From NCBI GenBank assembly GCA_024195265.1, contig JAJLRJ010000002.1, forward strand, positions 14,736,254 through 14,800,253: a DNA stretch of 64,000 bases, given 5' to 3'. This stretch comes from Dendrophyllia cribrosa (taxonomy: Eukaryota; Cnidaria; Anthozoa; Scleractinia; Dendrophylliidae). The translations under genes and the position numbers were made by a program. Numbering within the stretch: the stretch's first letter is position 1; every line of letters starts with the position of its first letter. The notes below the pieces were generated by a model that was given only the letters and a program-made list of their open reading frames with translations, searched no databases and was not told the origin of the DNA. Below, in pieces: positions 12,010 through 22,735 of the stretch.

Positions 12010-13062
12010 ACTAGAGAATGGCCATTTCTATATACAATGTTTCGCGAGCTCTACGTACGGATTCTCTTTTAGAATTGATAAGTTCGAGTGGTATGAGTTC
12101 GACGTCTGTGAGTTTGTGTCCCTTTTGGTTGAAGTGTTGCGGTAAGGGAAAAGGTGGTCGATCCTGGTCTTGTTCTGTATGCCTCTCCGGTGTTCTCCGA
12201 ATCTGTCACGCAATGGCCGCTTTGTTTGTCTAATATATTCCGCCGGTGAATCAGGGATGTTTTTGCACTTGCGACATTAGATCATGTAAATAAGATTTTT
12301 TGATGCGCGTGTAATAGTCTGCCTGATGCGGTGATTTTGGCCTGTATTTTTACATGTACATGATACCAAACCGTCTTGAATGCAATGAAGGGGAAGGTTT
12401 GACATTTTGTAGAGTTTCATTTGGTTATTGTAGGTGGCCTTGTTCTCGTTCGTGTATGTTTGATCTTTGCCTTGACGAGGAAGTCGCAGAGATCACGTGG
12501 GCGTCTGTATGCAATGAAAGATTTTTCAGAAAATACTTGTTTGCATCGATTATAAGATTGAAGAATAGGAAGGTTTTTAGCAAAAATGTTGTTGAGGTTA
12601 GGAGAGGCTGGATTGTAGATAACTACGAAGGGAATACGTTAGCTGCCTTTCTGTTTTGACGTGCGTGGGTGCAGGGCGTGGTCTCATGGAACTTGTTTTG
12701 CCTTGATAATTTCACGTTGGATTTGTTTTTCTTTGTAACCCCTTTTATTCCGATTTTCCGCGAGTTCATCACATCGTTTGTCAAATGTAGCGTCATCTGG
12801 ACAAATTCGGCGGGGGCGTAATGCAAGGCTGTAAGGAATGGATCTTTTAGTGTGATATGGGTGCACGATGAGCTGAGGAGGTACTGGTGGGAGTCAGTTG
12901 GTTTTACATAAAAATCCGTACGTTGGTCCAAGGCGTTTCTGCTTCGGGCTTAAGGTGGTAGTTGATGAATCCAGATATTCTCTCTGTAGGGTGATCGTTA
13001 GCAGAAACAATTGGGCGTCCAGGATTTCTTTGCTTATGGATTTTAGGGTATAATGAAGATAT
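12010..13062 (-). mobile_element. degenerate Penelope-like retroelement (RT fragment plus GIY-YIG nuclease)
   Basis: Read on the minus strand with frameshifts and a stop, the pieces come in Penelope order. First is PKIHK...PGRPIVSAN (about 13055-12990), the start of the reverse transcriptase. Next is KPTDSHQYL (about 12910-12880), followed directly by KRSIPYSLALRPRRIC. Then comes a CRKCKNIP segment, and a GIY-YIG nuclease remnant with RDRFGEHRRGI and HFNQKGH...ARETLYIEMA (about 12290-12018). Penelope elements encode a reverse transcriptase fused to this nuclease. The part of the RT that should hold the catalytic palm is missing between the first two blocks, so this copy is a dead deletion derivative. 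Confidence 0.85.
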
Positions 13063-13895
13063 GTTCAGAGTAATCGTTAAGAATAGTATTCAAAAACTAT
13101 AATAACGGCAAAACCACAGCGACATACCAATGAAGAGAATAGCGCCAGTTGGTATATCGTTGAGTGAATTGGATCTTTTCTCTACAATAGGTTAAGGTTT
13201 TAACCCAAATCAGTCCCAAAACCAAAAATAATTTGGCCTTTCATCATGTCTTAACTTCACAAACGCTATTCGGGTCTCAGGAATGCACTTTTAGAGGGTA
13301 AAGCCAAAAACATTTTCGGACCCCCCTAGATGCTCGCGACTTCGTCGCTCGATTCCCGCCTTCGACGCGAAAAAATTGCACCCTCAGAAAAAACTCCCTA
13401 TTCTCAATGTCCAGAGGTTGACATCTCTGCTTTGGTTGGCTCGTTCCGGAATTAGAAACTGAGTAAAAGAAGCTGAAGCAAACATAAGAGCATAAATTAA
13501 AGACGCACAGGATAATTGGTGGAGTCATTTTTGTGAAAAGAAAACGGAAAAAGGCAGCTCGAAGACATGCCATGACATGTCTAACCACCAGAATTAGACG
13601 CTTACCTTAGCAGATTTTTTCCTATATATGTGAGAAAAAAGTATGATGGCGAATACGAGCCCAACATCTCTCAGGAAGGAGTTATCGACACCGGCTACAG
13701 CGAGTCCATTATGGATGGACAATCAAGTAACGGTGTAATTTCTTTTTGCGACTTGCAAAGCAAGGCTGACGAGAGCTATAATTTGAGAGACAAGGTGCAG
13801 ATCACATGTTACGCGCGCGCAACTTATATCGCAACGCTGCGAAAAATAAAGACCTTTTCCTGCTACTCGCAACGCAATTCTTCGTTGCGAAACAT
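13063..13895. other. no gene supported
   Basis: Contains an open frame at 13630-13998 that runs into a poly-G tract and has no ATG start in frame at its head. I see no domain. The upper end may belong to the Penelope-like element. Confidence 0.4.
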
Positions 13896-13898
13896 GCC

Positions 13899-15190
13899 CC
13901 GGGGGGGGGGGGGGGGGGGGGGTACTCCCGCAAAATACCTATACGGGTATGTGTTGCCCAACGGGGTCATGATTTTGGTTTTGGGACTCCTGATCTAGAA
14001 CGGGTTATCTATTTTAACCCATTGACGACCGTGCCGGACAAAACCGACCGTACAATACTCCACTAGCCACTGCTTTAAAAAAATTGCAACTTTCTCAATT
14101 GCGCGAAGAACTAGAAGGTCCTTTAAATTGAGATACCCAATAAACACAAAAAAGTTAGCGATTTTTGCAGAATATCAGCGTTTGAATTTGGACAATAACA
14201 AAAATGACCGTTTTTAACGTCATAGAAAAACAACAAAAATCGCGTTTTTGCCTTTAGTTTTTTTTATTCAAATCATCATGGCAAACCCAAAAGTCAACAT
14301 TCACAGCAAAATTCAGTCCTAGTCCTAGCTTAGCAGTGAATGTTTTTGCTCTTATTCGTTGCTCGGGCCGAACTACAGCCTCTCGTTCTAATGCATACTG
14401 ACCTTGCCTCGATTTTCAATATCACCACCGCACTGCATGCTGGGAAATAGCCAAAAGTTTTGACAGCGTTCGTTTCTTTCCGCACACATTTCATATTTAT
14501 ACTAAGTCCACAGCCACTCCGACCCACCGCCGAAATTTCGCGCTTGTTGTGTTCTCCTGTGGTCGCAACTTCCAAAATGTGCCGCGGTAGGTCGAGAAAT
14601 TCATCCAGAGTCGACACCTGGCGGCCATTTTTCCAGTTCAACGAGCAACGAGCCAAATTCGTAAACGAAGTACAACAACTAACTCGCTTCATTGAGAAAG
14701 TGGACTCTGAACTACCTTCAAGCTTAATGATGCTCATCAGGCAGCTACTAAAGATGAAAAATGGCTGTGGACTTACCAAAAATCGCAGAAACACCATATT
14801 ATATTGAAGAATTTATTGCAATTCAACAAAACAAAATCAAAATGTCAGAATGACGTTTCCAGTAAACTCGAGCCTTCTGTGTTTTAGAACAGCAGCACTT
14901 TCAATGGTAACTTCAAATATGGAGTCACGAAATCCTATGGATCGTTTATATACAGAAAATCACTGAAAAACGAAAAAGTCGCGGGCGTCAATGGGTTAAA
15001 GACGTTTCCTAAAACGGGGTATAATATTTCGAACGCACGAAAGCTTCAAATTATCAGCAGCCATTTTTCTAGAACGGGGTGTTAAAAATTGACCTTCTAG
15101 AACGGGGTATCATTTTGAGCGCAAATTCTTTCTAAAACGGGGTCCAAATTTGTAGACCCGGGCGGCACATACCCACCCAAAAATACCCGA
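13899..15190. mobile_element. poly-G-ended element (TTCTAGAACGGGGT subfamily), split by an insertion
   Basis: The left end is CCCC followed by a G run and GGTACTCCCGCAAAATACC. The word TCTAGAACGGG(G)T or CTAAAACGGGGT recurs on both sides of the TTAA element inserted at 14024-14999 (at about 13994, 15009, 15070, 15099 and 15132). The right end AAAAATACCCGAGTAC is the inverse of the left subterminal sequence. It is cut off by a CATA microsatellite, so the terminal poly-C is lost. Confidence 0.75.
14024..14999. mobile_element. TTAA-flanked TIR element (piggyBac-like, non-autonomous)
   Basis: The element is flanked by TTAA at 14024-14027 and 14996-14999. Its ends are CCCATTGACGNCCG and the inverse CGGGCGTCAATGGG (one mismatch allowed). 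TTAA duplication is diagnostic of piggyBac-type transposition. Open frames of 115 aa (plus) and 155 aa (minus) overlap in antisense at about 14330-14807. Neither shows a transposase motif, so it is probably a deletion derivative. It sits inside the poly-G element at 13899-15190, so it is the younger insertion. Confidence 0.75.
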
Positions 15191-15192
15191 GT

Positions 15193-15300
15193 ACATACAT
15201 ACATACATACATACATACATACATACATACATACATACTTTATTACCTTTCCCCAAGAGGGCTTTTCAAAGATAATTAAAACTAACTAACAAGAAGAAGT
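15193..15300 (-). mobile_element. 3' end of a non-LTR retroelement with CATA microsatellite tail
   Basis: A CATA run at about 15194-15237 is followed by CTTTATTACC. This is the arrangement seen at 55991-56160 and 30362-30400, where a tetranucleotide tail abuts a CTTTATTTA word at the minus-strand 3' end of a CR1/L2-like element. Confidence 0.5.
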
Positions 15301-15339
15301 TACACACGCATTTTCATCCGCAACTTGTCCCGCAAAGAC

Positions 15340-15560
15340 AGGATATGATAGGATAGGAAACCTTTATTTATACACGATATGTTTAAAAGCTAAAAGCTTG
15401 TGGGGTCGTGTAATTAAAAATACACATGCAGTCACTAAGATAATTTTTCTAAATAATAACTTAAAAATAATAATACTCCAATTACTCTAGTAACTGGATT
15501 CACACATCAGATCAATTATATACATAATCTTTTAACTAAAGTCGATGCGGATGTAACACT
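15340..15560 (-). mobile_element. 3' UTR fragment of a non-LTR retroelement
   Basis: A GGATATGATAGGATAGGA tail abuts AACCTTTATTTATACACG at about 15361-15380. The same ending is seen at 30386 (AACTTTATTTATACACGG). No RT-coding sequence remains here. Confidence 0.5.
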
Positions 15561-15938
15561 AAAATTATAGTCCATGAAAGTCTTATGAAACTCTAGCATA
15601 CGGGATAGATCCTTATACCCAGTATCGTCAGCATTGTGTTGCAAGTTGCCAGAAAAAAATTGCTTCGTGTAACAGCACCTTTAGAGGGCTTTAAACCTTA
15701 CGAAATGGCACAGCGATTTATTTACAAAGGCAAACTTACTCAAATGTAGTTGATCGGTCCCTGACTAGAAGCGCGAGCGTTGAGACCGAGTTGGGTAGAA
15801 TGTCCCAGGCGTTCAGATAGTGGTGGGGCGACGCGAATTGACAAATTGAATTGCGAGCGGACAAACAGGCAAGGAAACTGGAAAGAGAGGGAGATTCTGT
15901 TTCGCACTTATGCCCCTCCGTCAGCTCTTGCAATATTA

Positions 15939-16303
15939 GGGAGCTTTAGCAACCATGACGGCAACGCCAAAGAAAACGTCATTGAAAAAAAGAATTTGCG
16001 CTCATTTAAACTGCTTTGAAATTGTTCCAAATTGTTTTATCTGCCTAATGTTACTGGAATTGTCCAAGAACTGACTTGGTAGGGACGGCCTTCAAGTTCA
16101 AATAGAGCAAGGAAAATTAATCGTCCTGTGTTCACGTTCTCTAAAAAACCTATGATTTGGTCATTTGACGTTGTTGTTTTACAGGGAACGGCAAAAAAGT
16201 GTATTAAATAAAAACGCACGTGCAGAGGCATTGTTTTCGCTCATTAAATCTATTGTTTTGTGCTGCTCTCGCTGCCGTTGCCGTCGTGGTTGCTAAAGCT
16301 CTC
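15939..16303. mobile_element. TIR element (MITE)
   Basis: GAGCTTTAGCAACCATGACG at 15941 and its inverse (CGTGGTTGCTAAAGCTC near 16285-16301) form arms of about 30 bp that include a GGCAACG word. The interior of about 300 bp is non-coding. Confidence 0.75.
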
Positions 16304-16653
16304 TTATATTCGTTCGCGCGCCGCCTTACTCCCAATATCTGAACGCCTGAAAAAGGCCAGCAATTGGTAGAAACAGAACACGTCTGTACCGCGAGAAGAT
16401 GTTGAGAAGGTGTTATACACCGAAATGGAGATGAAAAATGGAAAGAAAAAGTTCGAAAGAATACTAAACTGCCCTCAGAAAACAGTACCGAATACGCAAG
16501 GAAACATGTTTGATTGTTTTTTTTTTTCTTTATCTTTGTGTTATTGTCATATACGTAGCTTTTGAGAAATATTCATCAAACGTGTCCAATTTCAATAGAA
16601 CTAAAGCTGGATTCAGAGCATGAACATCAGCTAGATGATACGTGCATTAAGAT

Positions 16654-16659
16654 TTTATT
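16654..16659 (-). terminator. polyadenylation signal of the 16801-17718 ORF
   Basis: AATAAA on the minus strand, about 140 nt past the stop codon. Inferred from position only. Confidence 0.4.
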
Positions 16660-16800
16660 GATTTTGTCATATATAACATTTATCTTACAATGATCAAACA
16701 TCAACCACTTAGTTTCAATCATATTTTGCGGATTAAACTTCACCGCGCTCTCTGATTGGATAGCTAAATTAAAAAGATATCAGTGACTATTTGGCTTAAT

Positions 16801-17718
16801 CTATCTGTCCATAGAAACATTAAAAAGCCAGTTATTAATCATTATTTCCTTTCCTATATCTAAATCTTTGCAGCCATTACATGAGAGGCTATCAGTCAGT
16901 TCAAGGTTTTCGAGACTCAATTTCTCGCTCTTCGCCTGCATCCTCCTCGCGAAACGGTCAAGGGGATGATCGGCGCTCAATCTTTCCTTTTCCTTGTTCA
17001 GCTGGCAAAGCTGGGTGGCGGAAGAGACAAATGACATTAAAGGGTCAAGTTTTACGGAGGACTCTACTTGTCTTCTGTTTGTTAATCTTCTTATCTCGTA
17101 AGAAGAGGCCCCGGGCACTTTACTAACGTTGGAAACATTTACTGCAATTCTGTGCCCGATCTCTTCATTCGTTTTCTCTTTATGATCTTCGTCTTCCATT
17201 TGATTGACATTGCATTTTTCTTTATTGCAATCCATAGACAACCATTTCAGCTCCTCGTGCTCATCGCCTGTGAAATCGTTGACAGAGATCACACCTGTTG
17301 AACGATTCTTACTATTTCTATGCTTCTCAGTTGTGTTATTGTTTGAAGCTGCTCTTTTCCCATAAAAGCGAGAGTTTTCTTCCTTTTGGGTGGACCTTTG
17401 ATGTTCACCCCTAAACATTCGCCGTCGAAAAGCAAGAACCGCATCTTGACATTTGGGCCTAGTGGTCGATGGCGGACAAGGTAGCTCGTACAGTGACAAT
17501 TGATGTCCGTCCGTTCTTGCTCCTACTGAATCATGATCCGTCAGTTTGTTTTTCTCGTCCTTTCCCAATGCTTCTTCTCTTGTCATGTGTAATTCTTGTA
17601 CGTCAACCTTTTTGTGAATACAAGAGTTTTCTTTGATAGTCGCAGTTTGCTTCATGGCAAATCTGAAGAGGTCATTTCTATATTGTCTAAACGATTTCCT
17701 TTCTGTGATAAGGAGCAT
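16801..17718 (-). CDS. unknown 305-aa protein (member C of a three-ORF family)
   Basis: I do not recognise this protein. The frame opens after a TGA just before 17775 and the first in-frame ATG is at 17718, giving 305 residues in one exon. It is polar, Lys/Glu-rich and without signal peptide or membrane segment. Visible features are LPCPPSTTRP in the middle, a basic AFRRRMFRGEHQRST, an acidic MEDEDHKEKTNEE, and a C-terminal DIGKEIMINNWLFNVSMDR. The last segment matches the ends of the ORFs at 1789 and 22736 (I-x-x-W-L), but the Cys after W-L is missing here. A diverged copy of its upstream DNA lies at 18317-18520. Probably a real gene, function unknown; it could also be an orphan or disordered regulator. 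Confidence 0.6.
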   Translation of the reverse strand: MLLITERKSFRQYRNDLFRFAMKQTATIKENSCIHKKVDVQELHMTREEALGKDEKNKLTDHDSVGARTDGHQLSLYELPCPPSTTRPKCQDAVLAFRRRMFRGEHQRSTQKEENSRFYGKRAASNNNTTEKHRNSKNRSTGVISVNDFTGDEHEELKWLSMDCNKEKCNVNQMEDEDHKEKTNEEIGHRIAVNVSNVSKVPGASSYEIRRLTNRRQVESSVKLDPLMSFVSSATQLCQLNKEKERLSADHPLDRFARRMQAKSEKLSLENLELTDSLSCNGCKDLDIGKEIMINNWLFNVSMDR

Positions 17719-17880
17719 GGCCTTCCGATTGCTTATTACAGAACAAAATGAAATGTCAGTTCCAGTTGAATGCAAATCTTTTCACCCTAGTGACGGTGAC
17801 GCGATTAAGCACTGCGTTCAAGATCGTTTCATTCTTCCGCAAATAAAGGCTCTTTATTTACTATGACAAACAACAAAACT
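17719..17880 (-). promoter_or_regulatory. upstream region of the 16801-17718 ORF with POU-type octamer
   Basis: Contains a perfect octamer ATGCAAAT (17770-17777, plus strand) and a conserved block GTTCAAGATCGTTTCA. Both are kept in the duplicated copy at 18317-18520. The octamer is the known POU-homeodomain site. A role here is inferred. Confidence 0.4.
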
Positions 17881-18316
17881 GAGTACACTTTTAACCAGCT
17901 GAGTGGCAATGCTTTTTGCCCATATTATGCTAGTCAGCGGTAAAGGATTACAAGGATTAGCAGAAACAATAGAAATTTTATTTCGATTTTCTCTAGTCAG
18001 CTCAGATGAAACTACCCGTGACCAATGGCATTGCAGTTGACCAAAATACGTTGGTGATAGCCTCTTCTAAAATGTTGATACTGAACTCAAAAACACAATT
18101 AAAAAAAAGAGTAAAACTTCATAATTAGATTTCCTTTTCAGTCTTCTTTTCTGTAATTCTGAACGAACAATTTTTTTTCAGCGTTGCCAAAAAGTCGCGT
18201 TTATGAGGTTTAGCACGATAACAAAATTTCACTTTATTAAGCTTCCTTTTGTCATTTAAATTAACACAAGTTCCAAGGAACCTTAACTTCTGAAACAGGA
18301 AGAAAAAAAACTAACT

Positions 18317-18520
18317 TCATTTCTATGATAAGAAGCACGGTTACGACTGCATAATGTTACTGAATTGAATCGGTGAAATAAGTTCCCGTTGAATATGAAA
18401 TGCAAATGTTTTCACTGATTCTATAGTCAGTGGCGCAATCCATGCACTGTTCAAGATCGTTTCAGTTGGCTTTCGCAAATAAAAGCTCTTTACCATCACA
18501 AACAACCAGACATAAGAAAA
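18317..18520 (-). repeat. diverged duplicate of the upstream region of the 16801-17718 ORF
   Basis: Shares with 17675-17880 the words TCATTTCTAT, ATGCAAATNTTTTCAC, GTTCAAGATCGTTTCA, CGCAAATAAANGCTCTTTA and ACAAACAAC, in the same order and orientation. The coding sequence was not duplicated with it. Confidence 0.7.
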
Positions 18521-18559
18521 ATCGGCTTTCAATCGACGCTGCCTTTCCACCTGGTACAT

Positions 18560-19634
18560 GTACCTAAATATGCTTGCCACGCCGGCAACTGGCCTGCCGC
18601 GACGGTCAATTCGTAAATATAGTAATACAAGCCATAATTTTTTCGAACTGGCCGTTCAGACAGGTCAATTCACAGATAGTATGTATCATGTTGATGGACT
18701 TGTATGGAAATATCTCATTCACGTTTCAAGCAATCCAAAAACTCTATGCTCATTTCATGAATCTGTGTTGTGGGGTGTTTTGTGTTTGGGAGGTAATAGT
18801 TTTTCATAAAGGATTTGTAAAATTTAGAGAAGTAAGAAATATTGAAGATTTAATGAAGTTTTAAAATTAGAATTTGTAGTTAATAATTAACAGACGGACA
18901 CCAAGTTTTAAAACAAAGTTGTAAAACAACGGCCATCAACCTGATGAAGGGCCAAGCCCAAACGGCGTTGAAGAAATTAACTTGACACTTTCACAAAACA
19001 TTTTATTTTATTTTTCCAATATCTTTATTCCTATTTCAAATCCTTGTTTATAAGTGTCACGCATCCTTGGGAATTCAATTTTTGAATTCATTTGTTTTGG
19101 ACACCAAGTTAGTCCACTAGCAACCTGGGCCAGTACTCCTGCGTGGGTATCAACTGTCTGTTGGTGTTCCAAATATCATTTTCTTTCTTCTATCCCTTCT
19201 TTAAACCTCTTCAAATTTCACTCAAATTCATGTGTACCACCGCCTTAATCCAATTCGTCGATATCAAGGTTTATCCTTTGAAGCGCAATTTCTTCGCTAT
19301 CAAGCTTTGAGAGTAACTATCAATTTTTTTACGCCGTTGATCAGTGCATTCCTTGATGGTCCTGTTTTTATTCATAATGCTATACAAGGTAGTTTTTACT
19401 TGCATCTGTTGATGAAACTGTCTCTTTTTCGCATGCCTAAGCTAGGGCGAGAAGAGCTCTGGGGAAACCTGTGCCAGACTTCTCTTTGATTGGGTTTAGG
19501 CAAAACGATAAAATGTATCTGATTGGTTTATTATTCGACGCGCGAAAACTTCAACAGGTGGCATGAGTTTTTTCGTCGTAGTAAACAGAGCCTGCGTCAA
19601 ATGAAAGTAGAAACGTTTGCAAGAAACCAGAAGT
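18560..19634. other. no gene supported
   Basis: Short overlapping ORFs only. Words such as CTGGCCGTTCAGACAGGTCA near 18648 resemble the TIR element at 20060-20207 and suggest a decayed relative. Confidence 0.4.
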
Positions 19635-19642
19635 AAGGACGC

Positions 19643-20048
19643 CCCCGGGGGGGGGACTCCCATATAAAAATGACGGGAGTGCTCGTCGGAAATTTTCGAA
19701 AAGCACCCTAAAAGGTACCAGAATGTTGTTTGATGGGCGTGGCTCAAATGAATTTTTACCCCAAAGAGGTACCAATTCGTAAACAACACATGTCATAAGA
19801 AATAGAACACAAACAGCGGTGATAAACATATTGAACTTATTCATTTTTTATAAAACTTGACGTTTCGTATGCTACTACATACATTTTCAATCATATTCTG
19901 GGCTTAATACCCTAAAAGGTACCGCGATAATTCCAACTGGGGTCATTTTGAATTTTAGCACCCTAAGAGGTACCAACATACAAATTTTGACCCCTAAAAG
20001 GTACGACGAGCACCCCCATCATTTTTATATGGGAGCCCCCCCCCCGGG
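19643..20048. mobile_element. intact poly-G-ended TIR element (CCCTAAAAGGTACC subfamily) with 8-bp target duplication
   Basis: The element begins CCCCGGGGGG and ends CCCCCGGG. The arms continue as GACTCCCATATAAAAATGA and its inverse, with GCTCGTCG and CGACGAGC inside. AAGGACGC flanks both sides (19635-19642 and 20049-20056). The word CCCTAAAAGGTACC or a near form occurs at least five times inside. An 8-bp target duplication is the hallmark of hAT-type transposition. No coding sequence is present. Confidence 0.85.
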
Positions 20049-20059
20049 AAGGACGCTTA

Positions 20060-20207
20060 CCATTTGTCAGAACTGGCGGGCCGGACCGGTCAGTTTGTCA
20101 CAAGAATGCGGTTTTTTGAAGTCTTGTTCCTACAAGTCCATTAAAAGGGTGTATACTTTTCCCGAATTGACGGATCAGTCCGGCCGGCCGGTTCTGACAA
20201 ATAATGG
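20060..20207. mobile_element. short TIR element
   Basis: CATTTGTCAGAACTGGCGGG at 20061 and its inverse (CCGGCCGGTTCTGACAAAT near 20184-20202) form arms of about 35 bp. The GC-rich word CCGGNCCGG or CCGGCCGG recurs, also just outside at about 20232. Confidence 0.65.
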
Positions 20208-22735
20208 CATAATATTTACAAATTGATCAATCCGGCCGGCCAGTTCTCCGCTTTGTTCAATTCAAAATGGCGGGCCGTCGGAGAAGACCCTGGACAAGGC
20301 TGCCAAAACACTCCAAAAATTCTGGCGTATTTTGTCACGCAAAACATGATGAAATGGGGACGAGGTTTGACAAATGGAAAGCGCCCTAAGGCTCCGCCGG
20401 GGACAAGAATCAAAAAATTGTCAGAAGAAAATAAGAGAAACTCCAGAAAGGCTGTGATGATTCAATCGAAAAAGAAAATCTTTTGAAAAACGCTGGAAGG
20501 ATATGCGCAAAAAGAGAAGAGCTCTGGGATCTAGAATGTAGCTCCGCCATTTTGGTTTTTGGATTTTGGGCATGCGCTGTGAGGTCCAGATAGCTTGATT
20601 TTGGCTACGCTTGCGCAGAGGTTCCCAGAGCCTTCGATCTTGCGTGGTCAAGAAAACCGAAGACTTTGGGGTCGAGAATGAAAAACAGATGGTGGAGTGC
20701 AGGCACTCGAGAAACGTTCAACACGGAAAGAAAGCAAGCTCCTCAGTATCAGTCAACAGTCAATTCATTACATATGGCAGCATAAAAGGTTGATTAATAG
20801 TCCATTATAGCTATTATGTAAACAGGCACATAGGTTAAAGAGAATTTGCGTCGGAAATAAAAGTGTCTGTGCCGTGAATCACGCTTTAATAATGGATCTT
20901 TCGTGGTTTACATAAAATAAAAGTTTTCAAAATTGTTTCTTTTCTCGGTCCTCGTCGTCTCGGCGCACGGAACTAAGTTCACTTAGCTTTTAGTTCGTTG
21001 TTGTGACCATTGCTTTATAGCCTCAAGTATGTTTTTTTTTTTTGTCTTTTCTTTTCGTCTTCTTTCCTTTTTTAAATGGACGTACTCATTTTACATAATA
21101 AACGGGTAGACTAATGTCGGTACTTATGATCACGTAGGGTTTCAAATATATAATTTATGCTTTTATAAAAAATATATGCTCTTGTGCACGAAAAGTGAAG
21201 TATACTGACACATATGTGTTGCATGCATGGTACAGATGATAAAAACAATTTTCTCGTCTACCATGATAGTTACTAAAAAGGTGAATGTGGACTAGTCAGA
21301 TTTTATACCAATTTTTATTTTGGAAAATCCCACAAAGCTAAGGGGTTTTGTTTTGTTTCTTTGTCGTTGTTTTTTTTTCCTTCTTTTTTTTTATTGTTCA
21401 AGGTTCGTTGTTGTCATTTTTTGTTTTGTTCTATCTTCGAAGTTTTTGAGTGAACAATTAAAGCATTAAATTTAAGGCTGACTGGCTTGCTTTTACAGAA
21501 TATACGACAGTTCGCGCATGGCCGTATATCACTTGTTTATCTCTCCATAGAAAATGAAATTCACTGAGTGGTGTACAAACACTGGTTAACTAGTGGAAAG
21601 TAGAACGAATGTCGGAGAAACGATAGTCAGATCCAACTTGAAATTAAATATTCAAAAATTGTTTTACCTTCGAAAACAACAGCAAAGCAACTTCCGAGGT
21701 TATTACAACACTGTCATTGGTTTATTAATTGACAAATGTAATTGACAAGCTCGCAACGCAGTACTGAATTCCAAACGAACTTGGTGAACGTGACTCGCGG
21801 CGATGTAAAAGCTACTGAGTTTCCCATGGTGCCAATATTCACATAATTTACAAAACTAAACTTAGGACTTTTTATTTAGTTTGAACTCAGGTCACTAGAA
21901 GGAGCGAGAGATGAAAGATGAAAGCATTTTTGTTTGGCTGTCAGCTTTGGTACTTTAAGTCATCTAAAGAGGCATCAGTCATGATGAAGTAAACAAAAAT
22001 GGGACTTTATGATCTTAGCTTATCTTTTCCTGACGTCATTCGCGTTTATTGCTCTATGCTTCATCCTTTCATGATGTAATGACTACTACCATTTGGACTC
22101 AGTAATTTTTGCAGTTAAAAAATAAACGTTGTTAAATCTTCTGCTGGCGTTTATCAAAAAAATTGGAGTTATTTGTTTATTTCAATCATATCTGAAAAAG
22201 GGACAAAAACCCCCTAAGATATTAAACAATGCTAGCGTGAAATGTAATGCAAATTCTGAGTAAACAAATTAAGCAAGCAGCGAGAATATAAAACTGAACA
22301 ACATTTAAAACAGCGAATTATTTTCCCTTCTTATTTTTTCATTCTACGCAAATTTTTCTACGCAGTTCAGTGGAAAATTTGACAGATTACGACTACAAAA
22401 GGATTGAGTCGCCGGAAGAAACTAAAATTACCATAAATTGCTGAGAATTTACAAAATAGCTTTAAAAACTCCCAGCATCAGCCAGACAATTGTGATCTCG
22501 GCCGAGTGCGTAAATATAAAGAAAAATGTCTACTAAAAATTTATATGGTTTATACATCATGAAACAATTGATCGCGCAATTTTGCACTAAACAGTGGCTA
22601 AACACGATCGGATTGAAATTAATATTTTCCACTGATTTAACTCGAACAAAAAACAGCTGCTGAGCAGCATTATTTCTAAAGATGACACTATTTAGTTTCT
22701 ATTTTTCACACTGAACCAACACGGACCAGTGGTTT
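20208..22735. other. no gene supported
   Basis: Several short ORFs overlap on both strands near 20220-20790 without motifs. From 20800 to 22700 the DNA is AT-rich with T-runs. TTTATT at 22176-22181 could serve as a minus-strand polyadenylation signal for the ORF at 22736. Confidence 0.4.

Noticed and set aside
13899..13925. Poly-G tracts as assembly gaps or sequencing artefacts
   Set aside because: They recur at the same place in related elements and are bounded by target duplications, so they are probably real, although exact lengths are uncertain.
13630..13998. 122-codon ORF
   Set aside because: It begins with GTG, not ATG, runs through a poly-G tract inside a transposable element, and shows no domain.
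14330..14807. Antisense-overlapping ORFs of 115 and 155 codons
   Set aside because: Both lie inside a TIR element, neither has transposase motifs, and at most one could be real. I treat them as element interior.
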